Positions 8,983-18,069 are shown, numbered from the stretch's first letter. The stretch is 64,000 nucleotides of DNA from DASSUW01 sp963789005 (GCA_963789005.1 CAWBIZ010000015.1:682001-746000), one strand, 5' to 3'. The notes: a model not told the origin generated them from the letters alone. Numbers and translations: made by a program.

Positions 8983-10190
8983 CGAGCACGATCGAGAGCC
9001 CGATGGCCCACCTCACACCCGAGCAGCTCGAGGAGCTCGGGAGGGAGCTCGACGCCATCCACGACGAGGTGTTCTCCGAGCTCGGCGACCGCGATCGCCG
9101 CTACATCGTGAGCATGATCGAGATGCACCGGCGGCTCGTGGTCCTCGGCCGCCTGATCCTTCTGTTCTCGCGCGCGAAGCCGGCCTGGGCGGCGGGGACC
9201 GCGACCCTCTCGCTGGCCAAGGTGCTCGAGAACATGGAGATCGGCCACAACGTCATGCACGGCCAGTGGGACTGGATGAACGACCCGCAGATCAACTCGT
9301 CGACGTGGGACTGGGACTCCGCGTCGACGCCCGCGGCGTGGAAGCACTCGCACAACTACGTGCACCACACCTACACCAACATCCGCGGCAAGGACAAGGA
9401 CCTCGGCTACGAGATCATGCGGATCGACCCCCACCAGAAGTGGAATCCGGTCTATCTGCTGCAGCCGTTCTACAACCTGGTGCTGGCCGCGTTCTTCGAG
9501 TGGGGCGTGGCGTTCCACGACCTCGACATGGAGGCGCTCCGCACGCGCTCGAAGCCCATGAAGCAGCTCAAGCGCGAGCTCAAGGGCATGGCCGTCAAGG
9601 CGCGCAGCCAGATCGTCAAGGACTACGTCGCGTTCCCGCTGCTCAGCGCCGCCGCGTCGGCGGCTGCGGCGCTGGCGACCACGCGCAGCCCGTCAGAGGC
9701 ACGGCGAGCGGGCCGGGACGCCTTCCGGGCGACGCTGGCGGCGGACTTCTCGGCCAACGTGCTGCGCAACGTCTGGGCCTACATGATCATCTTCTGCGGC
9801 CACTTCCCCGACCAGACGTACACCTTCAGCGAGGAGGAGGTCGCCGGCGAGACGCGCGGCGGCTTCTACGTGCGGCAGCTGCTCGGCGCCGCGAACATCG
9901 AGGGGAGCGCGCTCTTCCACGTCATCAGCGGCAACCTCGGCTACCAGGTCGAGCACCACCTCTACCCCGACATGCCGAGCACGCGCTACGGCGAGATCGC
10001 GCCGCGCGTCAGGGCGATCTGCGAGAAGTACGAGCTGCCTTACAACACCGGCCCGCTGTTCAAGCAGCTCGGCGCCGTCCAGCGGACGATCCTCCGCCTC
10101 GCGCTCCCGGGCGGCAAGCCGCGCCCGAAGCCCGGCCCGTACCGCGGGGAGGGCGCCGGCACAGAGCCGGAGATGGCCGCCGCCGCCTAG
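8979..10190 (+). CDS. DesA3-like membrane acyl desaturase
   Basis: 403-residue integral membrane di-iron desaturase. All three histidine boxes are present: HNVMHGQ (about residue 90), HNYVHH (about 125) and QVEHHLYPDMPS (about 325). It likely introduces a double bond into stearoyl/palmitoyl chains for membrane fluidity, using the upstream reductase. The GTG start overlaps the reductase stop. The Ala/Pro-rich, charged C-terminus (last 25 residues) is not conserved in type. Confidence 0.9.
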   Translation: MTSTIESPMAHLTPEQLEELGRELDAIHDEVFSELGDRDRRYIVSMIEMHRRLVVLGRLILLFSRAKPAWAAGTATLSLAKVLENMEIGHNVMHGQWDWMNDPQINSSTWDWDSASTPAAWKHSHNYVHHTYTNIRGKDKDLGYEIMRIDPHQKWNPVYLLQPFYNLVLAAFFEWGVAFHDLDMEALRTRSKPMKQLKRELKGMAVKARSQIVKDYVAFPLLSAAASAAAALATTRSPSEARRAGRDAFRATLAADFSANVLRNVWAYMIIFCGHFPDQTYTFSEEEVAGETRGGFYVRQLLGAANIEGSALFHVISGNLGYQVEHHLYPDMPSTRYGEIAPRVRAICEKYELPYNTGPLFKQLGAVQRTILRLALPGGKPRPKPGPYRGEGAGTEPEMAAAA

Positions 10191-10204
10191 CGACCGCGAG
10201 CTAA

Positions 10205-10210
10205 CATAAT
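10205..10210 (+). promoter_or_regulatory. Possible -10 element (CATAAT)
   Basis: A short AT-rich island in the 29-bp gap contains CATAAT, 9 bp before ATG 10220. No -35 is recognisable. If used, the mRNA would be nearly leaderless. Confidence 0.35.
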
Positions 10211-10219
10211 GTAAGCGAC

Positions 10220-10582
10220 ATGGGCAGGATCTGGGTCCTCGACACAGCCACGAAGGGCACCGGCGCGGAGATGGTGCCGCTCGACAAGGTGCAGAAGAAG
10301 CCGGCACCGAGCTCGGAGCCGCTGTTCGTGCCGCCGAAGCCCAAGCCGCGCGCGCCCAAGCCCGCCGAGCCGCGGGCGCCGCGCCGGTTCAAGGTCGTCG
10401 ACGTCGCGACGCGCGAGCTGCTCGTCGACGGCGCCGGCGCACGCGAGACCGTGCAGCTCCTCGGCGGCGTGCGCAGCATCGTCGACGTCACCGTGTCCGT
10501 CTGGGAGCCGGCGACCGAGCGCTGGAGGCTGCTCACGCTCGACGAGCAGCGCACGCTCTGGGATCGCCGGCCGACCGACTGA
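10220..10582 (+). CDS. Conserved hypothetical protein
   Basis: 120 residues, function unknown. Residues 1-55 are a Pro/Lys-rich linker-like segment after MGRIWVLDTATKGTGAEMVP. Residues 56-118 look like a compact beta domain (RRFKVVDVATRELLVDG, SIVDVTVSVWEPATERWRLL) that may pack as a small barrel. No signal peptide or membrane segment. Codon use fits the neighbours, so it is a real gene. Confidence 0.65.
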   Translation: MGRIWVLDTATKGTGAEMVPLDKVQKKPAPSSEPLFVPPKPKPRAPKPAEPRAPRRFKVVDVATRELLVDGAGARETVQLLGGVRSIVDVTVSVWEPATERWRLLTLDEQRTLWDRRPTD

Positions 10583-10619
10583 GTGCCTCGGCGGGGCAGT
10601 CGCCCGCTAGCGTCTGTCC

Positions 10620-11030
10620 ATGGCTCGCATTCGACTCGACGAGGCGGCCGGGCTGACGGTCGCCGACGTGACGCACTCCGACTTCAAGGCGCTGCCGGCG
10701 AGCGCGACGGTCGGCGAGGTGCAGGAGTGGTTCGCCTCCAGCGACAGCCGGCGCTTGGCGTTGCTCGCCGACGAGGGGCGCTACGCGGGCAGCCTCCTGC
10801 CCGAGGACGTCGCAGGGAGCGCCGATCCCGCGCGGCCTGCGGTCGAGCTCGCGCGCCACGAGCCGACGGCGGCGCCGGGAGACCCGGCCTCACGCGGAGA
10901 GGAGCTGGCGCTCAGCACGGGCACGCGCCGCGTCCCGGTCGTCGACCACGACGGACAACTGCTCGGCATCGTCGCGGTGACGACCGACCTGCAGGGGTAC
11001 TGCGGCACGGGCGGCAGCGACGATTGCTGA
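10620..11030 (+). CDS. CBS-domain pair protein
   Basis: 136-residue stand-alone protein with two CBS-like halves. The second is clear (STGTRRVPVVDHDGQLLGIV); the first is degenerate (FKALPASATVGEVQEWF, RRLALLADEGRYAGSLL). CBS pairs usually bind adenosyl ligands and regulate partners. No partner gene is adjacent. Starts at ATG 10620, 37 bp after the previous gene. Confidence 0.7.
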   Translation: MARIRLDEAAGLTVADVTHSDFKALPASATVGEVQEWFASSDSRRLALLADEGRYAGSLLPEDVAGSADPARPAVELARHEPTAAPGDPASRGEELALSTGTRRVPVVDHDGQLLGIVAVTTDLQGYCGTGGSDDC

Positions 11031-11055
11031 CGCGGGCGCCCCGTAACCTGGCTCA

Positions 11056-11877
11056 TCACGTCGCGCGCGCCTGCGCCGTGCGCGTCGGGGACAAGAAGTC
11101 GTCGATGGCGGTCGTGACGTCCTCGGCGTGGCGAGCTTCGTCGACCGACTTGGGCGTTGCGCTGCGAAGGGTGGCGGCCGGCAGGGCCTGCGCCCATGCC
11201 TCGGCGCAGGCGAACGGATGCACGGGATCGCGCTCGGTTCCGATCACGAGGGTCGGCATGGTCAGCTGTGGCCAGGGGCTGGTGTCCGGGAGCGGCCGGT
11301 CGGCCGGCAGGCGCTCGAGGACCGCGGCGCGCTCGACTGCGTGCGGGCGAGCGAACTGGGCGAGCAGGGAGTCGGCCGCGACGGTGGATTCGGCGCGGAT
11401 GCGGCGGTAGGCCTCGCTGGCCTGCAGGCTCGCGCGCCCGCGCGCGACGCCTTCTGTGCGGAGGAGCTGCGCAATGACCGGGAAGGCCGCGAGGTGGGGC
11501 GGCGAGGCGGTGGTGAACCAGGCTGGGCGGACGAGGACCAGCGCGCGGATTCGCTCGGGTTGCTCGTACGCGAGCCGAAGCGCGACTCCGGCGCCCATCG
11601 ACACGCCGCCGAGCGCGATGTCGTCGAGGCCGAGGGCGTCGAGTAGCGAGGCGAGGTCGTGTGCGAACGTCGCGAAGCCCAGATGTTCCGTCAGCCCCAG
11701 GGGCGTGGTCAGGCCGTGACCGCGGCACTCCAGGCACACCAAGCGCCCGTTGCCGCTCCAGAGCGAGCGAGGTTGGGAAGAGTCGCCGCCCAACCCGTGT
11801 TGAAACACGAAGGGGGTGCCGGTCCCCTCGTCGAGGTAGGCGAACGCGAGGCCGTCGTTGGAGTGCGTGGGGCTCAC
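11056..11877 (-). CDS. Alpha/beta-fold hydrolase
   Basis: 273-residue alpha/beta hydrolase. It has the oxyanion region QHGLGGDSSQ, the nucleophile elbow GVSMGAG (Ser), a likely acid in TERDPVHPF, and a candidate His near DEARHAEDV. It is last in a minus-strand operon, overlapping the upstream isomerase gene by four bases. Substrate unknown; lactone or ester hydrolysis would fit the sugar-type neighbours but is a guess. Confidence 0.8.
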   Translation of the reverse strand: MSPTHSNDGLAFAYLDEGTGTPFVFQHGLGGDSSQPRSLWSGNGRLVCLECRGHGLTTPLGLTEHLGFATFAHDLASLLDALGLDDIALGGVSMGAGVALRLAYEQPERIRALVLVRPAWFTTASPPHLAAFPVIAQLLRTEGVARGRASLQASEAYRRIRAESTVAADSLLAQFARPHAVERAAVLERLPADRPLPDTSPWPQLTMPTLVIGTERDPVHPFACAEAWAQALPAATLRSATPKSVDEARHAEDVTTAIDDFLSPTRTAQARAT

Positions 11878-12713
11878 GTGTGCGCGACGAGCGCGAGCTG
11901 CGCGCGGACGAAGCCTGCCGCGGTGGGCACCTGCTGTTCGGACAGTCCGTGCAGCACGAGCGGTCCATCGAACGCGGCGTCGCGCAAGAGCTGCGCGTAG
12001 AGCGCGTAATCCAGGCCTCCGCTTCCCGCGGCCACCACGGTGCCGTCCTCGCGCACGTCCTTGGCGTGTGCGAGCACCAGCGCGTCGCCGAGCAGGTCGA
12101 AGGCTTCGCGGATGGTGTCGCGCTGCCGGTCGAGCTCGCCGGGCCGGATGAGGTTGGCAGCGTCGAGCACCACGCGGAGGTGCTCGGACCGGAGCTCGTC
12201 CAGCAGCCGCCGGCCGGCAGCGGCGTCGCCGACGACGTTGTTGTGCTCAGGCTCGAATGCGAGCACGACGTCGTGCTGTTCGGCGACGGTGAGCGCGGCC
12301 GCGATCTGCTCGAGGCTGTCCTTCCACGCCTCGGCGCTCCCGTTGCCGGGATGCGCGCGCCACATGTCGTCGGGGTCGCGCGTTCCGGTGCACAGGGTCA
12401 CCACGCGCGTACCCAGTGCGGGGGCGGCGGCGATCAGGGCGGCGAGCCGGGCCTGACCGTCGGATCGCACGCCGGGATCGGGGTGCGCCATGTTGTAGGT
12501 CCCCGACACGGCGGACATGGTGAGGCCGCGGGCGCCGACGGCGGCGCGGACCTGCTCCGACGCCGCGTGCGGGATCTCGGCCGGCAGCGACGGGCCGCCG
12601 GTGACGGCCATGTTGAACTGGATCGCGTCGATGTGCTGCGCAGCGACGGCGTCGAGCGTTTCCCCGAGCGAGCGGCGGCTGAACGTCTTGGCGAAGATGC
12701 CGAGGTGGATCAT
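11874..12713 (-). CDS. Xylose-isomerase-like TIM-barrel protein
   Basis: 279-residue sugar phosphate isomerase/epimerase family (AP endonuclease 2-like TIM barrel). Visible features are LGIFAKTFSR at the first strand, the metal-ligand Glu in LAFEPEHNN, VVLDAANL and LAHAKDV, consistent with the family's Glu/Asp/His/Glu metal site. ATG 12713 overlaps the stop of the upstream dehydrogenase (ATGA). The operon likely catabolises a polyol or sugar derivative; exact substrate not deducible. Confidence 0.82.
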   Translation of the reverse strand: MIHLGIFAKTFSRRSLGETLDAVAAQHIDAIQFNMAVTGGPSLPAEIPHAASEQVRAAVGARGLTMSAVSGTYNMAHPDPGVRSDGQARLAALIAAAPALGTRVVTLCTGTRDPDDMWRAHPGNGSAEAWKDSLEQIAAALTVAEQHDVVLAFEPEHNNVVGDAAAGRRLLDELRSEHLRVVLDAANLIRPGELDRQRDTIREAFDLLGDALVLAHAKDVREDGTVVAAGSGGLDYALYAQLLRDAAFDGPLVLHGLSEQQVPTAAGFVRAQLALVAHT

Positions 12714-13789
12714 GCGGGCGCGAAGGTCGAGTCGATCGCCACCGTCGCGCCGGTGTCGACGGACTGCTCGATCGCGTCCATCACTCGCATCGCCGCAAGG
12801 CCGTCGTCGACGTTGGCTCCGAGCTGGGGAGCGCCGGTGAGGATGCTGTCCGCGAAGCCCTCGACCTGGCGTCGCCAGAAGTGCGCGTCCTCGCCGAGCG
12901 GCCGGTGGTACTGGCGGTCCTTGGCGGCGAAGCACTCGACTTCGCTGGCGCGGTAGTGCCAGGGAAGGAAGCTCCTCGCGACGACGCTGCCCCGCTCGCC
13001 GTAGATGTGGAACCCCTCGTGCCAGTCCATGTGCACGGACATGGTCAGATCGAGGTGACCGATCGAGCCGTCGGCGAACTCGAGGCTGACGAACCAGCAG
13101 TACGCGCCGGCGCGTTCGGCGAGGTCGGCCCGCACGCGCTCGATCTCCTCGCCGGCCAGGAAGCGCGCGGTGTCGATCAGGTGGCTGCCGTGCCCGATCA
13201 TGTAGTAGCGGCGGCGGTCGCTCTTCGGGTCGCCGGGCGGCTTGCGAGCGGCTCCGCTGAACCGCGGGACGGGTTGCAGCGTGTCGGTCATCTGGTAGCG
13301 ATAGGCGGAGTCGCAGTACCAGGCCTTCAGGGCGATCAGCCCGCCGATCTCGTCGCGCACGAAGTCACGCGCGAACGCGATGCCTGGATCGAAGCGCCGC
13401 ATCGTGCCCACCTGCAGAAGCAAGCCGCTCGCGCGGACCTCGTCGCGGAGCGGGAAGCACTCGGCGGTGACGGCTCCCAGCGGCTTCTCCACCAGCACAT
13501 GCTTGCCCGCCTGGATGGCCTGGCGCGCGGCCGGCACGTGGTACTGGTCAGCCGTCGCGATCAGGACGGCGTCGAGTCCGGGATCCGCGAGCATCGTGGC
13601 GTAGTCGGTGAAGGTCCGGGTGGGCCGGTGGATCGCGCTCATCTGGGTGAGCAGGTCCTCGGCGAGGTCGCAGATCGCGTACAGCTCGGCGTTTCGCGCC
13701 TTGGTGAGCGCCTCGAAGTGGGCGAACTGGGCGATCGGGCCGGCGCCGAGGACGCCGACGCGCAGCGACTGCTCTTCGTGAGTGGTCAT
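12710..13789 (-). CDS. Gfo/Idh/MocA-family dehydrogenase
   Basis: 359-residue NAD(P)-dependent sugar/inositol-type dehydrogenase. The Rossmann motif GVLGAGPIAQ opens the protein and the signature EKPLG (HVLVEKPLGA) lies near residue 105. The C-terminal domain includes DRRRYYMIGHGSHLIDT, with the catalytic-type His/Asp. First gene of the three-gene minus-strand operon. ATG 13789 is chosen; GTG 13804 is in frame but neither has a clear ribosome site. Confidence 0.88.
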   Translation of the reverse strand: MTTHEEQSLRVGVLGAGPIAQFAHFEALTKARNAELYAICDLAEDLLTQMSAIHRPTRTFTDYATMLADPGLDAVLIATADQYHVPAARQAIQAGKHVLVEKPLGAVTAECFPLRDEVRASGLLLQVGTMRRFDPGIAFARDFVRDEIGGLIALKAWYCDSAYRYQMTDTLQPVPRFSGAARKPPGDPKSDRRRYYMIGHGSHLIDTARFLAGEEIERVRADLAERAGAYCWFVSLEFADGSIGHLDLTMSVHMDWHEGFHIYGERGSVVARSFLPWHYRASEVECFAAKDRQYHRPLGEDAHFWRRQVEGFADSILTGAPQLGANVDDGLAAMRVMDAIEQSVDTGATVAIDSTFAPA

Positions 13790-13879
13790 TGGGGTGTCAG
13801 TCACTAAGGCGCGAGCACGAGCTCGATGTCGTGGCTCTCGCAACGGTTCCCTAGCGCAAGATCTGGCTCTGCGACTCGA

Positions 13880-13953
13880 TGCCGGAGGAGGGACTCGAAC
13901 CCCCGACACGCGGATTATGATTCCGCTGCTCTAACCGACTGAGCTACTCCGGC
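13880..13953 (-). tRNA. tRNA with CAU anticodon (elongator Met or Ile2)
   Basis: Reverse complement folds as a full cloverleaf: acceptor GCCGGAG/CTCCGGC, D-arm with TAGCTCAG...GGTTAGAGC, anticodon stem GCGGA/TCCGC around loop ATCATAA (anticodon CAT) and T-arm GGGGGTTCGAGTCCCT region, discriminator A. The 3' CCA is not encoded. G1-C72 pairing and the lack of the three G-C anticodon pairs exclude initiator tRNA; Met versus lysidine-modified Ile2 cannot be settled here. Confidence 0.92.
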
Positions 13954-14091
13954 GGGGCGGGTCAACAGTAGCGATCGGGCCGTGATTCGCGGGGCTAGGC
14001 GGTGGCGGCCTTTGGCGGATCGCAAGCGGGCTGCAAGCGGGGGTCGGGAGTGTGGCGGTCGACCCGTCCAACTCCCCAGGAGTCATCTGTC

Positions 14092-14451
14092 ATGCGCATC
14101 ACCCGTACGTTGGCCGCCTCGGTGGTGGCCGCCGCTTTCCTCGCCCCAGTCGCGCAGGCCGCGCCGATCGACGCCTACACCCCCGGCACGGAACAGAAGC
14201 AGGACTTCCGTGGCGCCGACGCCCGCGGCACCGAGCCGGGGACCGGCGCCCAGTGGTCCGGCGCCTCGGCGGCCGAGTCCGCTTCGGTGCTGCCCGCGTC
14301 GCAGCCGTCCGGCACCGTCGCGGCCTCCGACGGCGGTGAGGGCGTCGACGTCGTGTCGATCGGCCTCGGCGCCGCCGGCGCCCTGCTTGCCGCAAGCGGC
14401 GTGGCCGTCGTGAACGGCCGGCGCCGGCAGCGGCTCGGCGCGACCGCCTGA
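14092..14451 (+). CDS. Small exported membrane-anchored protein
   Basis: 119 residues. A signal peptide (RTLAASVVAAAFLAPVAQAA) is followed by a Gly/Ser/Ala-rich linker, then a C-terminal transmembrane segment (SIGLGAAGALLAASGVAVV) and a basic tail NGRRRQR. The layout resembles a cell-wall or surface-anchored small protein, but no sortase motif is present. AGGAG at 14077-14081 supports ATG 14092. Function unknown. Confidence 0.75.
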   Translation: MRITRTLAASVVAAAFLAPVAQAAPIDAYTPGTEQKQDFRGADARGTEPGTGAQWSGASAAESASVLPASQPSGTVAASDGGEGVDVVSIGLGAAGALLAASGVAVVNGRRRQRLGATA

Positions 14452-14473
14452 CCCGCTGGTCGCGCCCGCGCGC

Positions 14474-14502
14474 GCGGGTGCCGGCACCCAGCCGGCACCC
14501 GC
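14474..14502 (+). terminator. Hairpin terminator
   Basis: Perfect 12-bp stem GCGGGTGCCGGC / GCCGGCACCCGC with loop ACCCA, 23 bp after the stop of the small exported protein. No T-tract. Confidence 0.65.
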
Positions 14503-14588
14503 CGCGCCCGCTCGTCACGCGCACGACGGAATAGATCCGCGTCCAAGGCGTCGGGACAGATACGCACTTCTCTCCCCAGGAGCCCGCC

Positions 14589-14901
14589 ATGTTCTCTGCC
14601 ACCGCCTTCAAGATCCGCGACGCCACCCTCGCCGACGTCCCCGAGCTCGTCCGGCTCGGCTGGGCGACCGAGGAGGACTGGCCGGAGGGCAGGATCCTCG
14701 TCGGCGAGATCCGCGGCGTCGTCGCCGCCGGCCTCGCGATCGAGGAGAACCGCACGGTGTACGCCGCCGTGCCGGGCGCTCCCGTACCTGCTCGCGCACA
14801 TGCGCGCCCGCGCCGCCGGCATCGAGGCGCACGAGCGCACCCCCTCGGTCGCCGAGCGGATCCGCGAGCGCATGCGCCCGCGCGTTCCCGCAGGGGTCTG
14901 A
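14589..14901 (+). pseudogene. Short GNAT-like protein, frameshifted
   Basis: The N-terminal 60 residues (FKIRDATLADVPELVRLGWA, GRILVGEIRGVVAAGLAIEE) resemble the first half of a GNAT acetyltransferase. At about 14771-14776 (CCGGGCG) the coherent reading moves one frame on (ALPYLLAHMRARAAGIEAHE) and ends at TGA 14899-14901, inside a palindromic repeat. Restored length is about 103 residues, shorter than a full GNAT, so it is perhaps a half-domain protein. AGGAG precedes ATG 14589. One extra base explains the break. Confidence 0.55.
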
Positions 14902-14991
14902 CCCCTCCGCGGGCCCGATCACCCGGGATCACCCCTCGTTTGGCTTTGCAGCGCGGCGATAGGGGTCTGACCCCGGCCGGGGTCTGACCCC
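14893..14991. repeat. Three GGGGTCTGACCCC palindromes
   Basis: Three identical 13-bp palindromes GGGGTCTGACCCC lie at 14893-14905, 14962-14974 and 14979-14991, followed by a partial copy (GGTCTGAC near 14998). The first supplies the TGA stop of the GNAT-like gene. Related elements sit at four other gene ends in the window. Possibly REP-like or transcription-termination elements. Confidence 0.8.
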
Positions 14992-15010
14992 GTTTATGGT
15001 CTGACGGCCC

Positions 15011-15832
15011 GTGCTGCTGGCCGTCCCAAACGTGTCCGAGGGCCGCGACGTCGCGGCCCTCGACGCGATCGCGAGCGCGTTCGGCCCCGGCCTTATCCAC
15101 ACGTCGCACGATCCCGATCACCACCGGGCCGTGTTCACGCTCCGTGGCGTGCCCGGCGAGCTGGCGGAGCAGGTGGTCGCGGGCGCGCGCGAGGCGGTCA
15201 AGCGGATCGACCTCGCTCGCCATCACGGCGCTCACCCGCGCGTCGGAGCCATTGACGTCGCCCCGATCGTCTACCTCGGCGAGGAGCTGCGCGGGGCCGC
15301 GGTCGCGGAGGCCCTGATCCTGGCCGACCGGCTGGCCCACGAGCTCGACCTGCCCGTCTTCCTCTACGGCACGCTCGCGGACGGTCGCACGCGCGCGGAC
15401 CTCCGCCGCGGCGGCCCGCGACAGCTGCAGCGGCGGATCGACAGCGGCGAGCTCGTGCCACACGCGGGCCCGAAGCGACTCCACCCGACCGCGGGTGCCG
15501 TGCTCGTCGCCGCCCGCCCCCCGCTGGCCGCCTTCAACCTCGAGCTGGACGCCACGCTCGACCACGCCAAGCACGTGGCCGCGACGATCCGCGAGGGCGG
15601 CGCCGAGGGCCTGCCGGGCGTCCGCGCCCTCGGCCTGCACCTGCACGAGCAGGACGTCGTCCAGGTCTCGACCAACATCGAGGACCTGACCCGGACCACC
15701 CCCGGCGACGTCGTGCGCGCCGTCCAGCGCCACGCGACGGTCACGCGCGCGGAGCTGATCGCACCCGCGCCCGAGGCCGCGTTCGCCGACTTCCCGGCGG
15801 ACGTCCCGCTGCGTGGAGCACCGCTCCTGTAG
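15011..15832 (+). CDS. Glutamate formimidoyltransferase
   Basis: 273-residue protein equal to the formiminotransferase domain of FTCD. It opens with LLAVPNVSEGRD, the family signature, and has SHDPDHHRAVFTLRG and ARHHGAHPRVGAIDVAP with the conserved folate-site histidines. It transfers the formimino group from formiminoglutamate to tetrahydrofolate in histidine breakdown. The cyclodeaminase domain is absent, as in many bacteria. GTG 15011 start. Confidence 0.88.
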   Translation: MLLAVPNVSEGRDVAALDAIASAFGPGLIHTSHDPDHHRAVFTLRGVPGELAEQVVAGAREAVKRIDLARHHGAHPRVGAIDVAPIVYLGEELRGAAVAEALILADRLAHELDLPVFLYGTLADGRTRADLRRGGPRQLQRRIDSGELVPHAGPKRLHPTAGAVLVAARPPLAAFNLELDATLDHAKHVAATIREGGAEGLPGVRALGLHLHEQDVVQVSTNIEDLTRTTPGDVVRAVQRHATVTRAELIAPAPEAAFADFPADVPLRGAPLL

Positions 15833-15851
15833 GCGATACCCTCAACCGACC

Positions 15852-16220
15852 ATGGCCCAGACGAAGCGCAAGCGCCGGTCCAAGCATCGCGGGAACGCCG
15901 CGGGAGTCGTCGAGTCGCGCGGGCGCACCGGTCGCCGGCCGACCGCGGAGGAGCAGCGCAAGGCCACGCGCCAGAGCTCGCTCGAGGCGCGCCGCAACCG
16001 CGAGCCGACGTGGAAGGGCGCGTTCATGAAGGCCGGCCTGATGGCCGGGCTGCTGTTCGTCTTCACGCGGATCGGCCTGTTCGGGAGCGAGACCAAGCTC
16101 GACACGTCGATCCTGCTCGCGGTGTTCGCGATGCTGCTCTACACGCCGCTCGCCTACGTCACGGACCGCTGGGTCTACCGCCGCGCGCAGCAGCGCGCAC
16201 AGCGCCCGTCGAAGGGCTGA
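15852..16220 (+). CDS. Small basic two-helix membrane protein
   Basis: 122 residues. The first 55 are very basic and probably cytoplasmic (AQTKRKRRSKHRGN). Two transmembrane segments follow (KAGLMAGLLFVFTRIGLFG; LDTSILLAVFAMLLYTPLAY). ATG 15852 is chosen because it follows the intergenic gap. It overlaps the next gene by one base (TGATG). No known function. Confidence 0.7.
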   Translation: MAQTKRKRRSKHRGNAAGVVESRGRTGRRPTAEEQRKATRQSSLEARRNREPTWKGAFMKAGLMAGLLFVFTRIGLFGSETKLDTSILLAVFAMLLYTPLAYVTDRWVYRRAQQRAQRPSKG

Positions 16221-16840
16221 TGCAGGCGCGCGGCTTCACGGTCGGGCCCCTGCAGGAGAACTGCTGGGTCGTCGGCGAGGACGCGCGGGCGATCGTGGTC
16301 GATCCCGGCGACGAGGCCGACCGCCTGATCGCGGAGCTCGACGGCGCCGGTGTCGAGGCGATCCTGCTCACGCACACGCACTTCGACCACGTCGGCGCGG
16401 TCGCGGCGCTCGCCCGCCACACGAACGCGCCGGTCTACTGCCCGGCGACCGAGGTCTTCATCCTGCAGGACATCAACGCGTACGTCTTCCCCGGCTACGG
16501 CCCGTACGAGCCGTACGACCCCGAGGAGACGATCGAGGGAGGAGAGCACCTCACGCTCGCCGGCCTCGAGATCGACGTCGTCTTCACGCCCGGCCACAGC
16601 CCCGGCCACGTGTCGTTCTCGATCCCCGACCACCAGCTGCTGCTGTCCGGCGACGTGCTCTTCCAGGGCTCGATCGGCCGCACCGACCTCCCCGGGGGCG
16701 ACCACGAGACGCTGATGCGCTCGATCGAGACGCTGCTCGACACGCTGCCGGACGACACCCGCGTCCTGCCCGGCCACATGGGCGTCACCACGCTCGGCCG
16801 GGAGCGCGCCACCAACCCGTTCCTGCTCGCCCCGCGGTGA
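16220..16840 (+). CDS. Glyoxalase II-like MBL hydrolase
   Basis: 206-residue MBL-fold hydrolase with a complete metal site: THTHFDHVGA (HxHxDH), PGHSPGHVSF, LSGDVLFQGSIGRTDLPGG and LPGHMGVTT. It opens with VGPLQENCWVV, typical of the hydroxyacylglutathione hydrolase/YcbL group. Likely thioester hydrolase. Coupled to the small membrane protein upstream and to hisS downstream (GTGA overlap). Confidence 0.87.
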   Translation: MQARGFTVGPLQENCWVVGEDARAIVVDPGDEADRLIAELDGAGVEAILLTHTHFDHVGAVAALARHTNAPVYCPATEVFILQDINAYVFPGYGPYEPYDPEETIEGGEHLTLAGLEIDVVFTPGHSPGHVSFSIPDHQLLLSGDVLFQGSIGRTDLPGGDHETLMRSIETLLDTLPDDTRVLPGHMGVTTLGRERATNPFLLAPR

Positions 16841-18069
16841 CCGACCGGATCCGGGCACCTCGCGGCACGTACGACGTGCTGCCGGACGACGCGCTCGCGC
16901 GCGAGCGGCTCGAGGCGACCGCCCGCGGCATCCTCGAGCGCGCCGGCTACGCGCGCGTCGAGACCCCGATCTTCGAGGCGACCGAGCTGTTCGCGCGCGG
17001 GGTGGGGGAGTCGACCGACGTCGTCCAGAAGGAGATGTACACGTTCCCCGAGGACGGGCTCACGCTGCGCCCGGAGGGCACCGCGCCGGTCTGCCGCGCC
17101 TACCTCGAGCACGGCATGCACAAGCTCCCGCAGCCGGTGAAGCTGTGGTACCTGGGCGCGTACTTCCGGCGCGAGCGGCCGCAGCAGGGCCGCTTCCGGC
17201 AGTTCTGGCAGATCGGCGCGGAGGCGATCGGGTCCGACGACCCGGCCGTCGACGCCGAGTCGATCCTGCTGCTGTCCGAGATCCTCGAGGCGATCGCGGC
17301 GCGCGGCCTGCGGCTGCGGATCTCCAGCCTCGGCGCGCCCGAGACCCGCGCCGAGTACCGCCACGACCTCCAGGCGTACCTGCGCGCGCACGAGGACCAG
17401 CTTTCCCGAGAGGTGCGCGAGCGGATCGACCTCAACCCGCTGCGCGCGTTCGACGCCGACCACCCCGGCACGCGCGAGGTCATGCAGGGCGCGCCCCGCC
17501 TGCTCGACCGCCTCACGCCCGATGACCGCGACCACTTCGAGACCGTGACCGGGCTGCTGGAGACCACCGGCCTCGCCTACGAGGTCGACCCGACGCTCGT
17601 GCGCGGGCTCGACTACTACACGCGCACGGTGTTCGAGTTCAGCTCCGACGCGCTCGGCGCCCAGTCGGGCGTCGGCGGCGGCGGTCGCTACGACGGGCTG
17701 ATGGAGCAGATCGGCGGCGCGGCCGCGCCCGGCATGGGCTGGGCGGCGGGCGTCGAGCGGATGCTGCTGGCCGGCTCCCCGCCGCCGACCGCGCCACCGC
17801 CGCTCGACCTTTACGTCGCCTACGCGAAGCCCGAGCACCGCCAGGAGGCGTTCCGCCTCGCGGCCGACGCCCGCCGCGCCGGGCACGCCGCCCGCGTCGA
17901 GCTCGGCGGCCGCAGCCTCAAGGGCCAGCTCAAGCAGGCGGACCGCGCGGGCGCCCGCTACGTTGCCATCCTCGGCGACGAGGGGACGTCGCTGAAGGAC
18001 ATGGAGACCGGGGAGCAGCGAGAGGTGGAGACGAGCACGGTGATGCACCACATGGGCCACGAGCTTTGA
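16837..18069 (+). CDS. hisS: Histidyl-tRNA synthetase
   Basis: 410-residue class II synthetase. Motif 2 region RRERPQQGRFRQFWQIGAEA, the His-specific signatures RGLDYYTRTVFEF and GGGRYDGL, and a C-terminal anticodon-binding domain (RAGHAARVELGG) are all present. GTG 16837 overlaps the stop of the hydrolase gene, and its own stop overlaps the TTG of aspS. The hisS-aspS pairing is common in bacteria. Confidence 0.96.
   Translation: MTDRIRAPRGTYDVLPDDALARERLEATARGILERAGYARVETPIFEATELFARGVGESTDVVQKEMYTFPEDGLTLRPEGTAPVCRAYLEHGMHKLPQPVKLWYLGAYFRRERPQQGRFRQFWQIGAEAIGSDDPAVDAESILLLSEILEAIAARGLRLRISSLGAPETRAEYRHDLQAYLRAHEDQLSREVRERIDLNPLRAFDADHPGTREVMQGAPRLLDRLTPDDRDHFETVTGLLETTGLAYEVDPTLVRGLDYYTRTVFEFSSDALGAQSGVGGGGRYDGLMEQIGGAAAPGMGWAAGVERMLLAGSPPPTAPPPLDLYVAYAKPEHRQEAFRLAADARRAGHAARVELGGRSLKGQLKQADRAGARYVAILGDEGTSLKDMETGEQREVETSTVMHHMGHEL

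Noticed and set aside
13880..13953. Initiator tRNA(fMet)
   Set aside because: It has a G1-C72 pair and lacks the three consecutive G-C pairs in the anticodon stem that mark initiator tRNA.
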